A stretch of DNA of 64,000 nt from an uncultured Slackia sp. (GCF_934630525.1 NZ_CAKTVX010000005.1:103196-167195); one strand, 5' to 3'. Counted from the first letter of the stretch, positions 1-8,998 are shown. Program-made: numbers and translations. Notes: generated by a model from the sequence alone, not told the origin.

Positions 1-476
1 TGGGCACCGATGCCAGCCATACTAAGGCCATGAAGAAGTCCCTGGTGCAGGCGCTGTTCACCAATGATCGCATTAAGACCATTGAAGCCCGCGCTAAGGA
101 GATTCGTCCCGACGTCGACCGCATCATCACCTGGGCCAAGCGTGGCGACCTGCATTCTCGCCGTCTCGCTATCGCCGCTCTCGGTGACAAAGAGCTCGTT
201 CGCGAGATCTTTGAGAAGGTTCAGCAGGGCATGTGGGCCGACCGTCAGGGTGGCTACACTCGCATCATGAAGCTTGGCACCCGCAAGGGCGACAACGCTA
301 GCATGGTTATCATGGAGCTCGTGACCGAGCCCGTGAAGAAGGCCGAGAAGAAGGCTGAAGCTGTTAAGGCTGCTCCGAAGAAGGTTGAAGAGGCTCAGGC
401 CGAAGAGACCGTCGAAGAGCCCAAGGCTGAAGAGGCCGTCGAGGCTGAAGCTGCTACCGAGGAAAAAGCCGAGTAA
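1..476 (+). CDS. rplQ: 50S ribosomal protein L17, 5' end cut by window
   Basis: Large-subunit ribosomal protein L17. The frame is open from base 3 (GTDASHTKAMKKSLVQ...), matching L17 from about residue 10 onward, so the true start lies outside the window. The core carries the family blocks LFTNDRIKTIEARAKE and GGYTRIMKLGTRKGDNA. After the usual end at about VMELVTEP there is a low-complexity tail of roughly 50 residues rich in Ala, Glu and Lys, an acidic extension that many actinobacterial L17 proteins also carry. It is normally the last gene of the rpsM-rpsK-rpsD-rpoA-rplQ cluster, and a strong intrinsic terminator follows at 507-533, consistent with the operon end. Confidence 0.97.
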   Translation, partial: GTDASHTKAMKKSLVQALFTNDRIKTIEARAKEIRPDVDRIITWAKRGDLHSRRLAIAALGDKELVREIFEKVQQGMWADRQGGYTRIMKLGTRKGDNASMVIMELVTEPVKKAEKKAEAVKAAPKKVEEAQAEETVEEPKAEEAVEAEAATEEKAE

Positions 477-506
477 CTCGCTTTTCAACGGGAATTTAGC
501 AAAACA

Positions 507-533
507 AACGCCGTCCTTCGGGGCGGCGTTTTT
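507..533 (+). terminator. Intrinsic terminator after rplQ
   Basis: Ten-base stem (507-516 with 521-530, one G-T pair) closed by a TTCG tetraloop and followed by a T run. Confidence 0.9.
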
Positions 534-580
534 GCGTTACCATATAAAGACGAGGGGAACCTATTGCAAGGAGGCATCTC

Positions 581-919
581 ATGTCTGAGTTTGGAAAAAT
601 CCTCAATAGCGCAATCGACGCCGCGCAGGAATTCGCGGGCGATATGAAAGCCGCGACCGACAAAATGATTGATACCGCTCAGGAACAGGCTCCGAGTGTC
701 GTCGCAAGCGCTCGTGAAAAACGTCAGGCGTTGACCGATCAGGCGCGCGAAAATATTCCGGGCCTTATCGACGAAGCGAAGAATGCGACCGAAAAGGCGA
801 TGGATGACGCGAAGGCTGTAAGCGATAAGCTCATGGACACCGCGAAAGAGGTTGGCGACAAAGCGGCTGAAATGGCCAAGGAAGTGTCGCAGCGCAATGC
901 CGATAAGGCGGGGGAGTAG
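581..919 (+). CDS. Small Ala/Lys/Asp-rich helical protein, unknown function
   Basis: A 112-residue protein that I cannot assign to a named family. It is almost entirely predicted amphipathic helix with irregular 11-residue-like repeats (ATDKMIDTAQE, VSDKLMDTAKE, GDKAAEMAKE), recalling LEA-like or apolipoprotein-like helical proteins and YtxH-type stress proteins. There is no signal peptide and no membrane segment. The start is supported by an AAGGAG-type site at 568-573, eight bases before ATG 581. It stands alone between the rplQ terminator and a strong terminator at 977-1004. A stress or envelope-associated role is only a guess from composition. Confidence 0.75.
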   Translation: MSEFGKILNSAIDAAQEFAGDMKAATDKMIDTAQEQAPSVVASAREKRQALTDQARENIPGLIDEAKNATEKAMDDAKAVSDKLMDTAKEVGDKAAEMAKEVSQRNADKAGE

Positions 920-976
920 TTTCTCTCTATTCTTGCTCCGGCTTTCTCGGAGCGAAAACAATGGAATACGCACTTC

Positions 977-1004
977 AAGAGGAAGGCTTTGGCCTTCCTC
1001 TTTT
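977..1004 (+). terminator. Intrinsic terminator
   Basis: Perfect 11-bp stem (977-987 with 992-1002), loop TTTG, followed by T residues. It ends the small gene at 581-919 and lies just before ecfT. Confidence 0.85.
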
Positions 1005-1015
1005 ATACTTGCGGC

Positions 1016-1735
1016 ATGTTCACATCCGCACAACATAGTTCGACTGCGTTCGATGCGCGCTTCGCCCTTGTGGGTTTGCTCGCGTATTCCGTTTCGCTTC
1101 TATTCGTGTCAACGTGGCTGGGATTGGGCGCGTTTGGCGTGCTCTTGGCCATGGCGCTTTTATACTTTCGAATTTCGCTGCGCAGTATGGCCGCATGCAT
1201 TGCTCCGCTTGCGTTCATTCTCGCGTGTACCGTCATCGCCCAAATTCCCCACGGCATAGGTGCCGGCCTTTTCTATGCAGCACGCATCGTGGTTCTTGCG
1301 CTGTCCGCGCTTTCGGTTGCGCTCGCGTACGACAGTGCGCAATTTACCCGTGCGTTTTCGAGCTTGATGCGCCCCCTCCGAAATCTCGGGGTTCCTGTGG
1401 ACGATATCTCGACGACGTTCTCGCTTGCCCTCCGCTTCATTCCGGCATGTTTTGATGAATATGCGATTGTGTGCCAGGCGCAACGTTCGCGGTGCGCGAA
1501 TTTCGATGACGGTGGCTTTGTGGGCAGGATAATGCAGCGAGGCAGGGCTTTTGTTCCAATGCTCGTGGGGTTGTTTCGCCATGCGAGCGTATTGGCTTGC
1601 GCGATGGAGGCCCGATGCTATGGCGCGCCTGGCGCTCGTACGAGCTTGCGCGGCGAACAGCATGTGGAGCCGTGTTCGGTGATTATGGTCATGGCATTTT
1701 CTGTCTTCTGCATCGTTGTAGGCGTTCTCTTCTAA
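1016..1735 (+). CDS. ecfT: ECF transporter transmembrane component (EcfT/CbiQ family)
   Basis: EcfT is the membrane scaffold of energy-coupling-factor vitamin/metal importers; it couples two ABC ATPases to an exchangeable substrate-binding S component. The 239-residue product has about five hydrophobic segments and the two cytoplasmic Ala-Arg-type coupling motifs, AQRSRCA (about residue 150) and AMEARCYG (about 195), that contact the ATPases. ATG 1016 is preferred over an in-frame TTG at 989, which would lie inside the terminator hairpin; no strong Shine-Dalgarno site is visible for either. In many genomes ecfA1-ecfA2-ecfT sit directly after rplQ. Here only ecfT is present, so its ATPases must be encoded elsewhere. 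Confidence 0.8.
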   Translation: MFTSAQHSSTAFDARFALVGLLAYSVSLLFVSTWLGLGAFGVLLAMALLYFRISLRSMAACIAPLAFILACTVIAQIPHGIGAGLFYAARIVVLALSALSVALAYDSAQFTRAFSSLMRPLRNLGVPVDDISTTFSLALRFIPACFDEYAIVCQAQRSRCANFDDGGFVGRIMQRGRAFVPMLVGLFRHASVLACAMEARCYGAPGARTSLRGEQHVEPCSVIMVMAFSVFCIVVGVLF

Positions 1736-1857
1736 AGAAGCCTGTGCGTAAAGCGACCAATGCGCCTTCGAACGACGCTTCGTATGCCAGTCTCCGTTGC
1801 TCGAGCCCCTTTGCCGGCTAAGTTACGCCGTTTGCCGCATCGCCCTTTCGCGTGTGG

Positions 1858-1865
1858 TATACAAT
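1858..1865 (+). promoter_or_regulatory. Probable -10 region of the eno promoter
   Basis: TATACAAT about 58 bases before the eno start; a possible -35 (TTGCCG, 1832-1837) is spaced somewhat long, so only the -10 is convincing. Confidence 0.45.
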
Positions 1866-1922
1866 TTCGCTGTTAGGGCGGGGCTTGTAGGTCCCGGTTC
1901 GTTCATCATAGGAGGAAACTTC

Positions 1923-3212
1923 ATGAGCATCATCTTCGACGTCTACGGCCGAGAGGTTCTCGATTCCCGCGGCAACCCCACGGTTGAGGTCGAGGTTACC
2001 CTCGACGACGGTTCGTTCGCCCGCGCGATCGTTCCGTCTGGCGCATCTACGGGCGCATTCGAGGCTGTTGAACTGCGTGACGGCGATAAGGGCCGCTACC
2101 TTGGCAAGGGCGTTCAGAAGGCCGTCGACCATGTGAATGAGGAAATTGCCGAAGCCATTATCGGCATGGACGCTCGCGACCAGCGCGCTATCGACGCCGA
2201 AATGATCGACGTCGACGGTACTCCGAACAAGGGCAACCTGGGTGCGAACGCCGTTCTGGGCGCTTCTCTCGCTTGCGCACGTGCTGCTGCCCAGTCGAGC
2301 GAGCTGCCGCTGTATCGCTACGTTGGCGGTGCGAATGCCCATGTGCTGCCGACGCCCATGATGAACATTCTCAACGGCGGCGTGCATGCCGACAACAACG
2401 TTGACTTCCAGGAATTCATGATTATGCCTGTTGGCGCCGAGTCGTTCGCCGAGGGCCTGCGTTGGTGCGCCGAGATTTATCACACGCTGAAGAAGGTTCT
2501 GCATGAAGCTGGCCTCGGTGGCGGCGTGGGCGACGAGGGCGGTTTCGCTCCCAACCTGAAGACCAACGAAGAGCCCCTGAAGTACATCGTTCAGGCGTGC
2601 GAGGCCGCGGGCTACAAGCCGGGCAGCGACATCATGTTCGCCATGGACCCCGCTTCCACGGAATACTACGACGCCGAGCGCGGCATGTATTGCCTCGCGG
2701 GCGAAGGCGTTGAGTACACGAGCGAGCAAATGGTCGATTACTGGGAGAAGCTCGTCGACAAGTACCCCATCATCTCCATCGAAGACGGCATGGCCGAGGA
2801 AGACTGGGATGGCTGGAAGCTTCTTACCGATCGCATTGGCGATCGCGTGCAGCTCGTCGGCGACGATCTGTTCGTCACGAACACCGAGCGTCTGAAGAAG
2901 GGCATTGAGATGGGCGTCGCCAACGCCATTTTGGTGAAGGTGAACCAGATCGGCAGCCTCACCGAGGCGCTCGAGGCTATCGAGATGGCCAAGGAAGCCG
3001 GCTATGCGTGCGTCATGAGCCATCGTTCTGGCGAGAGCGAAGACACCACGATCGCCGACCTGGCTGTTGCCATGAATACCGGCCAGATTAAGACGGGTGC
3101 TCCATGCCGCAGCGACCGCATCGCCAAGTACAACCAGCTCATCCGCATCGAGGAAGAGCTCGGCATGTCCGGCGCATATGCTGGCAAGGATGCGTTCTAC
3201 AACATCAAGTAG
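1923..3212 (+). CDS. eno: Enolase
   Basis: Phosphopyruvate hydratase, interconverting 2-phosphoglycerate and phosphoenolpyruvate in glycolysis. At 429 residues it matches the family length. It begins MSIIFDVYGREVLDSRGNP and contains the SGASTG loop, the metal and substrate residues in GDDLFVTN and SIEDGMAEEDW, the catalytic lysine region ILVKVNQIGS and the MSHRSGESEDT block. AGGAGG at 1910-1915 sits seven bases before ATG 1923, so the longer open frame starting at 1797 is rejected. It is monocistronic: own promoter, and a strong terminator at 3251-3279. Confidence 0.98.
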   Translation: MSIIFDVYGREVLDSRGNPTVEVEVTLDDGSFARAIVPSGASTGAFEAVELRDGDKGRYLGKGVQKAVDHVNEEIAEAIIGMDARDQRAIDAEMIDVDGTPNKGNLGANAVLGASLACARAAAQSSELPLYRYVGGANAHVLPTPMMNILNGGVHADNNVDFQEFMIMPVGAESFAEGLRWCAEIYHTLKKVLHEAGLGGGVGDEGGFAPNLKTNEEPLKYIVQACEAAGYKPGSDIMFAMDPASTEYYDAERGMYCLAGEGVEYTSEQMVDYWEKLVDKYPIISIEDGMAEEDWDGWKLLTDRIGDRVQLVGDDLFVTNTERLKKGIEMGVANAILVKVNQIGSLTEALEAIEMAKEAGYACVMSHRSGESEDTTIADLAVAMNTGQIKTGAPCRSDRIAKYNQLIRIEEELGMSGAYAGKDAFYNIK

Positions 3213-3250
3213 TTTTGCGTCGAATCGATTTTGTGCAAGAGTGAATCGCG

Positions 3251-3279
3251 AAAGCCCCAGCAGTTGCTGGGGCTTTCTT
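3251..3279 (+). terminator. Intrinsic terminator after eno
   Basis: Inverted repeat AAAGCCCCAGCA / TGCTGGGGCTTT (3251-3262 with 3265-3276) followed by T-rich sequence. Confidence 0.92.
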
Positions 3280-3413
3280 GTTGCCGCGAGAAAACTTGGA
3301 GCGAATTCGTCCGAAAACCCTGCAGTATGTGGGGTATAGTGAATGAGTTGTGTTGAAACGCTGTTCAGGGGTGTTCGGTGTTTCAACGAGTCGCTAAAGA
3401 AAGCAGGAATACT

Positions 3414-4883
3414 ATGGCAAAGTCCAACGGGGGCTCGTCATCTCAGGTGAACGATCCCAATGGCTTGTCGCTGCCGCATCTTATTGCGGCCGTGATTACC
3501 GCCGTCATCGGCGGTGGCGTCTTCACCATGGCCGGCGATATGGCCGCGGCGGGCGCGAATACGGGTGCCGTGCTCATCGGCTGGGTTGTATGCGGCATCG
3601 GCGTTTTCTCGCTCATGATGTGCTTCTACGCGCTGAGCAAATATAAATCCGAATTGGTGGGCGGCATCTATTCGTATGCTCGCGCCGGTTGGGGCGAGTT
3701 CATGGGCTTCATTTCGGCCTATGGCTACTGGATTTCGGCGCTGCTCGCCACGGTTTCTTACACCACGCTTCTGTTCGCGTCCATCTCATACTTCGTGCCC
3801 CTGTTCGGTGAGGGCAATAACCTTCCTTCGGTCATTGGCGCATCCATCGTGGTTTGGATTTGCTGGCTTTTGGTGAGCCGCGGCGTGAAAGAGGCTGCGA
3901 GCGTCAACATCATCACGACTATCGCCAAGCTGGTTCCGCTGTTCGTCGCGATTGTCGCCATTCTGTTCAGCATGCATTTCGACCCGGAAATCTTCATGGA
4001 CAACTTCTGGGGCGAGCCCGATGGACCGAGCTTGTGGGATCAGGTTGTTGGCACCGTGGGCGTAAGCATCTGGATCTTCTTGGGCATCGAGGGTGCTGTC
4101 GCCATTTCCGGTCGTGCGAAATATAGCAAGGACGTAGGCCGCGCAACCGTTACCGCGTTCATTGGCATCCTGTGCATCTATCTGCTGGTTTCCATTCTGT
4201 CCATGGGCGTTATGCCTCGCGCTGAACTCGCGGAGCTTCCCAACCCGTCGATGGCAGGCGTGCTCGAGGCCGTTGTTGGTCCGTGGGGCGCTGCGCTCGT
4301 GAACCTGGGCGTCGCCCTGTCGCTTCTGGGCGCTATGCTGGGCTACACCATCATCTCTTCTGAATGCCCTCACGAGGCCGCGAAGCAGGGCGTGTTCCCG
4401 AAAGTCTTCGCGAAGGAAAACCGCAAGGGCGCTCCTATCGTCACCCTTACGGTGACCTGCCTCATCGTTCAGGTGTTCCTCGTCATCATCTTGTTCTCCG
4501 AGCAAACGTACCAGTTCTTCTACGGCGTGTCGGTTTCGATGATCCTGATCCCGTACTTCTTCAGCTCGATGTTCTTGCTCGTGTGCGCATTTAAGAAGGA
4601 TGGGTTTGAGGGCGTCACGGGCGGCAAGCTGGCGTTCTATCGCGGCATCGGCATCGTTGGCTTCTTCTACTCGATCTTCTTGATTTACGCGGGTGGTCTT
4701 ACGGGCCTCATGATCACGACCATTCTGTTCGCGCCGGGCATCGTTTTGTACTGGTATGGCCAGAAAGAGCGCAACGAGGCATTCCTGCCGAAGACGCTCG
4801 ACAAGGTGGTTGCCGCTGCTATTGTCGCGTTCTTCGTGATTAGTATCGTGTGCATTGCGACGGGTGTGATTTCGGTTATCTAA
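3414..4883 (+). CDS. APC-family basic amino-acid antiporter (ArcD/LysI-like)
   Basis: A 489-residue membrane protein with about 12 hydrophobic segments, of the amino acid-polyamine-organocation superfamily, basic amino-acid antiporter group. The first helix carries IGGGVFTMAGDMAAAGANTG, close to arginine/ornithine antiporters of the arginine deiminase pathway, and helix 6 carries IFLGIEGAVAISGRAK. The likely role is electroneutral exchange of arginine or lysine for ornithine or a decarboxylation product, but no arc genes lie nearby to fix the substrate. ATG 3414 follows an AGGA site at 3405-3408; a GTG at 3378 is possible but has weaker support. It is monocistronic, with a terminator at 4924-4952. 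Confidence 0.88.
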   Translation: MAKSNGGSSSQVNDPNGLSLPHLIAAVITAVIGGGVFTMAGDMAAAGANTGAVLIGWVVCGIGVFSLMMCFYALSKYKSELVGGIYSYARAGWGEFMGFISAYGYWISALLATVSYTTLLFASISYFVPLFGEGNNLPSVIGASIVVWICWLLVSRGVKEAASVNIITTIAKLVPLFVAIVAILFSMHFDPEIFMDNFWGEPDGPSLWDQVVGTVGVSIWIFLGIEGAVAISGRAKYSKDVGRATVTAFIGILCIYLLVSILSMGVMPRAELAELPNPSMAGVLEAVVGPWGAALVNLGVALSLLGAMLGYTIISSECPHEAAKQGVFPKVFAKENRKGAPIVTLTVTCLIVQVFLVIILFSEQTYQFFYGVSVSMILIPYFFSSMFLLVCAFKKDGFEGVTGGKLAFYRGIGIVGFFYSIFLIYAGGLTGLMITTILFAPGIVLYWYGQKERNEAFLPKTLDKVVAAAIVAFFVISIVCIATGVISVI

Positions 4884-4923
4884 CTCTGCCGAGAACGCTT
4901 TCGTTGCGAAAAAGCGATGTGTC

Positions 4924-4952
4924 GGGCCAGGGAATTGTTCCCTGGCCCTTTT
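4924..4952 (+). terminator. Intrinsic terminator after the antiporter gene
   Basis: Ten-base stem GGGCCAGGGA / TCCCTGGCCC (4924-4933 with 4939-4948) followed by TTTT. Confidence 0.92.
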
Positions 4953-5053
4953 GCGTTGGGGAAGGATGCGGCGCGATTACCTGGGCTTGTTTTCTGTTCG
5001 TGAAAATAAGCGCGCGCGTGGGCGATTGAATGCCGCGCCTGTCGTCTCCGTGG

Positions 5054-5062
5054 TATGATAAT
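5054..5062 (+). promoter_or_regulatory. Probable -10 region of the DivIC-like gene
   Basis: TATGATAAT preceded by TGG (extended -10 type), about 66 bases before the chosen start; no good -35 was found. Confidence 0.4.
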
Positions 5063-5127
5063 CAGACACAAGCTCACAGCATTACATCCACTTTAAACAC
5101 ACCACGATGCAAGGGGCCTCATCTTTT

Positions 5128-6399
5128 ATGTCGCGCAACAGCAGCAATATCATTTCATTCGACGGCTCGAGCCGCGCATCTTCGCGTGCGTCGCGAGATG
5201 TTGTTGAGTCGCGCGCTGCTCGATATGACGAAAGCGCATCTATGCGCGGTCGCGACGTCTATGCCGCATCGGGCCGTGTAAGTTCCCATGCTGTTGGCGA
5301 AACATCTTCCGCTCGCGGGCTCGACTACTCCCAATCGCTCGATTCGCTTTCAAGCGACCGTTTCGCCCGTGGCGAACGCGCTCGATTCTCGAAAGTCACG
5401 CGCTCTGGGCGTATTCAGCCCATCGTCGAGCCGGCTCCCTACGACGACCGCGAGGCATCATTCGCGGCGAATTCGCGCGTGAGTTCGCGTCCGGCTCGTT
5501 CGTCGCGTTCGGCTTCGGGCCGAGTGGCAACGAGGTCGTCCGGCTTCGATTTGGATGCATTCTCGGCATTCGACGATCTTGATGAGCAGCTCTTTGGCGG
5601 CGCTTCGGCTCGCTCGAATTCACGCCGTTCTTCTCGTTCCGGGGAGTCGCGCGCTTCGCGTGGCGCATCCGCGCAGCCTCGTGCCGCGGTCGAGGTATTC
5701 GACCCCGACGATATCGAAAATGACGAGGACGAGGCGTCGTATGGCTCGCGCCTTTCGAAAAAGGAGCGCCGTCAGAAGTCGAAGGCCAAGGCCAAAGCCG
5801 AGAAGCTTTTCAATCGTCAATTTGGAGGCGACGCTGGCGCTCCTGCGCAAGCGGGCAGTCGGGCGGCGGTCTACAAGGGCGAGATGGGTCGCAATCATAA
5901 GCGAGCTTTCAACGACCTTGGCGGTTCGAGCGAGGGACGCAGTGCCCGTGGCGGCCGAGGCGCGGCTGCCACAAGTCGCGCGTCGCAGACAAAAGCCCAT
6001 TTGAGCGCACCGATTTGGGTCTATGCGCTCGGCATTTTGATTTGCATCGCCGCGGCTCTTTGGTTCTTGTATCCTATGGCGCAGCAGTATTACGTGGGTT
6101 TGCGCACGCAAGACAAGCTTGAGGCGGAATACGCCCTGCTCAGCGAGCGCAACGCAGCTATCCAAAGCGACATCGATCGGCTTTCGACCGACGAGGGCAT
6201 CGAAGATGTCGCGCGCGAGCAGCTTGGTTGGGTGTCGAAGGGTGAGACCGCTGGCGTTGTGGTTGGCCTTTCTGAAGATGAATCGTCATCGACGCCCGAT
6301 ACGGTGCATGCTCAAATCGATTCTGCGAGCGTGAAAACGCCCGACACATGGTATTCGGGTGTGCTCGACCCTGTTTTTGGATATAGCGACGCTCAATAA
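5128..6399 (+). CDS. DivIC/FtsB-type septum formation initiator with a long disordered N-terminus
   Basis: A bitopic division protein: the C-terminal 125 residues contain one membrane helix (about residues 293-312, PIWVYALGILICIAAALWFL), a short extracytoplasmic coiled coil (LEAEYALLSERNAAIQSDIDRL) and the DVAREQLGWV block typical of DivIC/FtsB, which with FtsL/DivIB activates septal peptidoglycan synthesis. It is unusual in having about 290 cytoplasmic residues that are low-complexity and rich in Ser, Arg, Ala and Glu. DivIC/FtsB proteins are usually 100-150 residues. ATG 5128 is preferred because AAGGGG at 5111-5116 fits it; ATG 5107 lacks a site. A terminator follows at 6410-6440. Confidence 0.8.
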   Translation: MSRNSSNIISFDGSSRASSRASRDVVESRAARYDESASMRGRDVYAASGRVSSHAVGETSSARGLDYSQSLDSLSSDRFARGERARFSKVTRSGRIQPIVEPAPYDDREASFAANSRVSSRPARSSRSASGRVATRSSGFDLDAFSAFDDLDEQLFGGASARSNSRRSSRSGESRASRGASAQPRAAVEVFDPDDIENDEDEASYGSRLSKKERRQKSKAKAKAEKLFNRQFGGDAGAPAQAGSRAAVYKGEMGRNHKRAFNDLGGSSEGRSARGGRGAAATSRASQTKAHLSAPIWVYALGILICIAAALWFLYPMAQQYYVGLRTQDKLEAEYALLSERNAAIQSDIDRLSTDEGIEDVAREQLGWVSKGETAGVVVGLSEDESSSTPDTVHAQIDSASVKTPDTWYSGVLDPVFGYSDAQ

Positions 6400-6409
6400 A
6401 GCACGATTC

Positions 6410-6440
6410 GAGCCGGGGAAATTCCCCGGCTCTTTCTTTA
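6410..6440 (+). terminator. Intrinsic terminator after the DivIC-like gene
   Basis: GAGCCGGGGA / TCCCCGGCTC stem (6410-6432) followed by a T-rich tail. Confidence 0.85.
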
Positions 6441-6482
6441 CAATGAAGGCAAGACGGAAGGGCGAGCAGAAAGGTGCATCGC

Positions 6483-7433
6483 ATGAGGGTTGCTGCAATC
6501 GATATTGGAACAGTAACGAGCCGTTTGCTCGTTGCGGATGTGGACGCTTCGGGCGTTCGGCAGGTGGCCCGCCAAAGCGCCATCACGAATTTGGGCGAAG
6601 GGGTCGATGCGTCGGGTGTGCTTTTGCCCGAGGCAATTGATCGCACGGTTGCCCAGGTCGCTGAGTACCGCAAGGTTATTGATGCATGTGCGGCCGATTG
6701 CTCGGTCGACCGCGTGGTCGCGCTTGCCACGAGCGCGAGCCGCGATGCGCGCAATTCGGACGTATTCGTGTCGCGCCTGCGTGAAGTCGGCGTTGAGCTT
6801 TCGGTGATTCCGGGCGAGCGTGAGGCGGCGCTGTCGTTTTTGGGCGCGTCGAATGATTTTCGCAACGAGGATTTGCTGTTTGCCGATATTGGCGGCGGTT
6901 CGACCGAGATGGTATTTGGTCGAGCGAGCGGTTCGGCGGGCGACCTCGTGCCTGATGTTGCGGTGCGAGCATCGCATTCTTTCAATATCGGCTGCCGTCG
7001 TATGACGGAGCGATTCCTGGCTGGCGATCCGCCGACGAAAGACGAGCTTGCCGCGGCTTCAGCGTGGGCGCACGAGACGCTCGCCCCGTTTTTCGAAACG
7101 GGCAATTCGTGTGACCGCCTTGTTGCGGTTGCGGGGACGCCTACGAGTGTGGTGGCCGTGCGAGATGCTTTGGTTCCCTATGACTCGTCGAAGGTTCATG
7201 GTGCTCGCGTGACGCGCGCTGAATTCGACGAAGTGGCTGAGCGCATGTGGGCGTTGCCGCTCGCCGAGCGCATGAAGGTTGCGGGCATTCAACCCAAGCG
7301 CGCGGGTATTTTTCCGGCGGGCCTCGTGATTCTGGGTGCGGTCATGGACCTTGCGAATCTTGACGGCTTCACGGTGAGCGAGAGCGATATTCTTATCGGC
7401 ATTGTGCTCGATGCGGCAAGAAGCGCGCTCTAG
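6483..7433 (+). CDS. Ppx/GppA phosphatase family protein
   Basis: A 316-residue single-module member of the exopolyphosphatase / guanosine pentaphosphatase family (ASKHA fold). It begins MRVAAIDIGTVTSRLLVADV (phosphate-binding loop 1), has ATSASRDARNSD and IPGEREAALSFLGA, and the loop 2 motif FADIGGGSTEMVFG near residue 137. Only the two ATPase-like lobes are present, as in short actinobacterial Ppx proteins; the HD-like C-terminal half of E. coli Ppx/GppA is absent. It probably hydrolyses polyphosphate or pppGpp; the sequence does not decide which. ATG 6483 is chosen for the AAAGG site at 6469-6473 over the in-frame GTG at 6474. Confidence 0.9.
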   Translation: MRVAAIDIGTVTSRLLVADVDASGVRQVARQSAITNLGEGVDASGVLLPEAIDRTVAQVAEYRKVIDACAADCSVDRVVALATSASRDARNSDVFVSRLREVGVELSVIPGEREAALSFLGASNDFRNEDLLFADIGGGSTEMVFGRASGSAGDLVPDVAVRASHSFNIGCRRMTERFLAGDPPTKDELAAASAWAHETLAPFFETGNSCDRLVAVAGTPTSVVAVRDALVPYDSSKVHGARVTRAEFDEVAERMWALPLAERMKVAGIQPKRAGIFPAGLVILGAVMDLANLDGFTVSESDILIGIVLDAARSAL

Positions 7434-7749
7434 GAAACGCCGGTTAATTGCAAGGGCCCCATGCGCTCAATGCTCGGAGCATAGAGCATGTTAACGAGGG
7501 TGCCGGCTTGAACGCTGTTTTTGGTTTTATGGAAGGACGTCCTGGGGCGTGAGCATGGGGCCGATTGCCGCGAATCGGGCCCTTGTGCGTCGTTTGGCGA
7601 TTCTCAAAACGCTTTGATCGCCCAGGGGTCGGCGTGCGCGGCGACTGGCGCAAAACGATGATATTAGCGTGTCTTTCGTGGGCTTTTGCGGCGATTGTTG
7701 CTCATTTGCTATCATAGAAAACCGTGCAAATAAGCACGATAAGCATCGT
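7434..7749 (+). other. 316-bp intergenic region before tRNA-Leu
   Basis: No protein gene is supported. It holds a small palindrome AATGCTCGGAGCAT (7469-7482), related to palindromes at 48.3 and 52.5 kb, and the tRNA-Leu promoter. Confidence 0.5.
7686..7715 (+). promoter_or_regulatory. Promoter of tRNA-Leu
   Basis: TTGCGG (7686-7691), 18-bp spacer, TATCAT (7710-7715), ending 34 bases before the mature tRNA. Confidence 0.55.
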
Positions 7750-7834
7750 GGGAGCGTGGCGGAATTGGCATACGCAGCGGACTTAAAATCCGCCGCCGCA
7801 AGGCTTGTGGGTTCGAGTCCCACCGCTCCTACCA
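7750..7834 (+). tRNA. tRNA-Leu (anticodon TAA)
   Basis: Acceptor GGGAGCG pairs with CGCTCCT, discriminator A, encoded CCA (7832-7834). The anticodon stem GCGGA/TCCGC encloses loop CTTAAAA, giving anticodon TAA. The T arm is GTGGG-TTCGAGT-CCCAC, and the extra arm is long, as expected for a class II leucine tRNA. Confidence 0.95.
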
Positions 7835-7906
7835 AGGAAGAGCGTGGCTTCCAGATGCTTTTTTGCATGAACCCATTGCGGTGAACCTACGATCGGAAAG
7901 TCCGGT

Positions 7907-8977
7907 ATGAATTCAGCTGAAGTGAGAAACGAAAGCATGAACGAACTCCTTACGGCAGCGGCGAATCCGCCCGCGTCGTTCGAGGAGTACCTCATTCAGA
8001 ATGCCAAGGTCGTAGGCGATTTAGTGAACTCGTATATCCCGTCGGGCGACCATCCCGATATGGATACGTATCTCTATGGGCCCCTTATGAAATACAGCGA
8101 GAACGGCGGTAAGCGTCATCGCCCGCTGATTTGCTTTGCGGCGTGCGTTGCTGTGGGCGGCGATATTCGCCATGCTGCATCCGCCGCTTCTGCCATCGAG
8201 CACTTCCATACGGCGGCTCTTATTCACGACGATATCGCCGACGAGGCGACTACACGTCGCGGCGTGCCCTGCATGCACCTCACCGAAGGCTTGGGCATCG
8301 CCATTAACACGGGCGACCTTGCGCTTTCCATGGTGAATGGTGCCGTTATGAGGGATCCGTATCTTACCGATGCCCAAAAAGTGCGCGTGGTTACCGAGCT
8401 TATCGAAATGACCCGTCGCACCATCGAGGGCCAGGCCCTCGATTTGGGCTGGGCGCGCGACAAGCGTTACGACATCACTCCCGACGATTATCTGTGCATG
8501 GCAATTCATAAAACCGCGCATTATTCTGGTGCGGTTCCGTTGGCTGTCGGTGCCATCGTTGGTGGCGGCACCGAAGAACAGATTGCCGCGCTGCGCGAAT
8601 ATGGCTTGGCTACGGGTTTGGCTTTCCAAATTCAAGACGACCTGCTCAATATCGAGGGCGACCCCGAAATCGTGGGCAAAGATTACGCGAGCGATATTAC
8701 CGAGGGCAAACGTACGCTCATGGTTGTGCATGCGCTGAAGCACTCCGACAAGCGCGATCGCCTCGTTGAGATTCTCTCTTCGAAAACGACCGATGTCGCT
8801 GAGCTTGCCGAGGCTGTCTCGATTATGCGCGAGGCTGGTTCTCTCGATTATGCGCGCGATTACGCGAGCTCGCTTACCGATAAGGCAAAGGAAAAGCTCC
8901 TTCAGGAAATCGACGAGAGCAATGCTCGCGCGCTGCTCATTTCTATGGCCGATTATTTCATCAATCGCATGAAATAA
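7907..8977 (+). CDS. Polyprenyl (farnesyl/geranylgeranyl-type) diphosphate synthase
   Basis: Head-to-tail prenyltransferase condensing isopentenyl diphosphate with an allylic diphosphate; the products feed undecaprenyl or menaquinone side-chain synthesis. The 356-residue protein has GGKRHRP (about 70-76), a first aspartate-rich motif HDDIADEATTRRG (about 106-118), the KT and GQALDLGWA blocks, and a second motif QIQDDLLNIEGD. The second motif has DDLLN where DDxxD is usual. Chain length cannot be read reliably. ATG 7907 has a weak GGAAAG site; ATG 7937 is an alternative. ispD and ispF of the same precursor pathway lie 11-12 kb downstream. Confidence 0.9.
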   Translation: MNSAEVRNESMNELLTAAANPPASFEEYLIQNAKVVGDLVNSYIPSGDHPDMDTYLYGPLMKYSENGGKRHRPLICFAACVAVGGDIRHAASAASAIEHFHTAALIHDDIADEATTRRGVPCMHLTEGLGIAINTGDLALSMVNGAVMRDPYLTDAQKVRVVTELIEMTRRTIEGQALDLGWARDKRYDITPDDYLCMAIHKTAHYSGAVPLAVGAIVGGGTEEQIAALREYGLATGLAFQIQDDLLNIEGDPEIVGKDYASDITEGKRTLMVVHALKHSDKRDRLVEILSSKTTDVAELAEAVSIMREAGSLDYARDYASSLTDKAKEKLLQEIDESNARALLISMADYFINRMK

Positions 8978-8998
8978 TGCGATGCTAAGGACGAAGCT

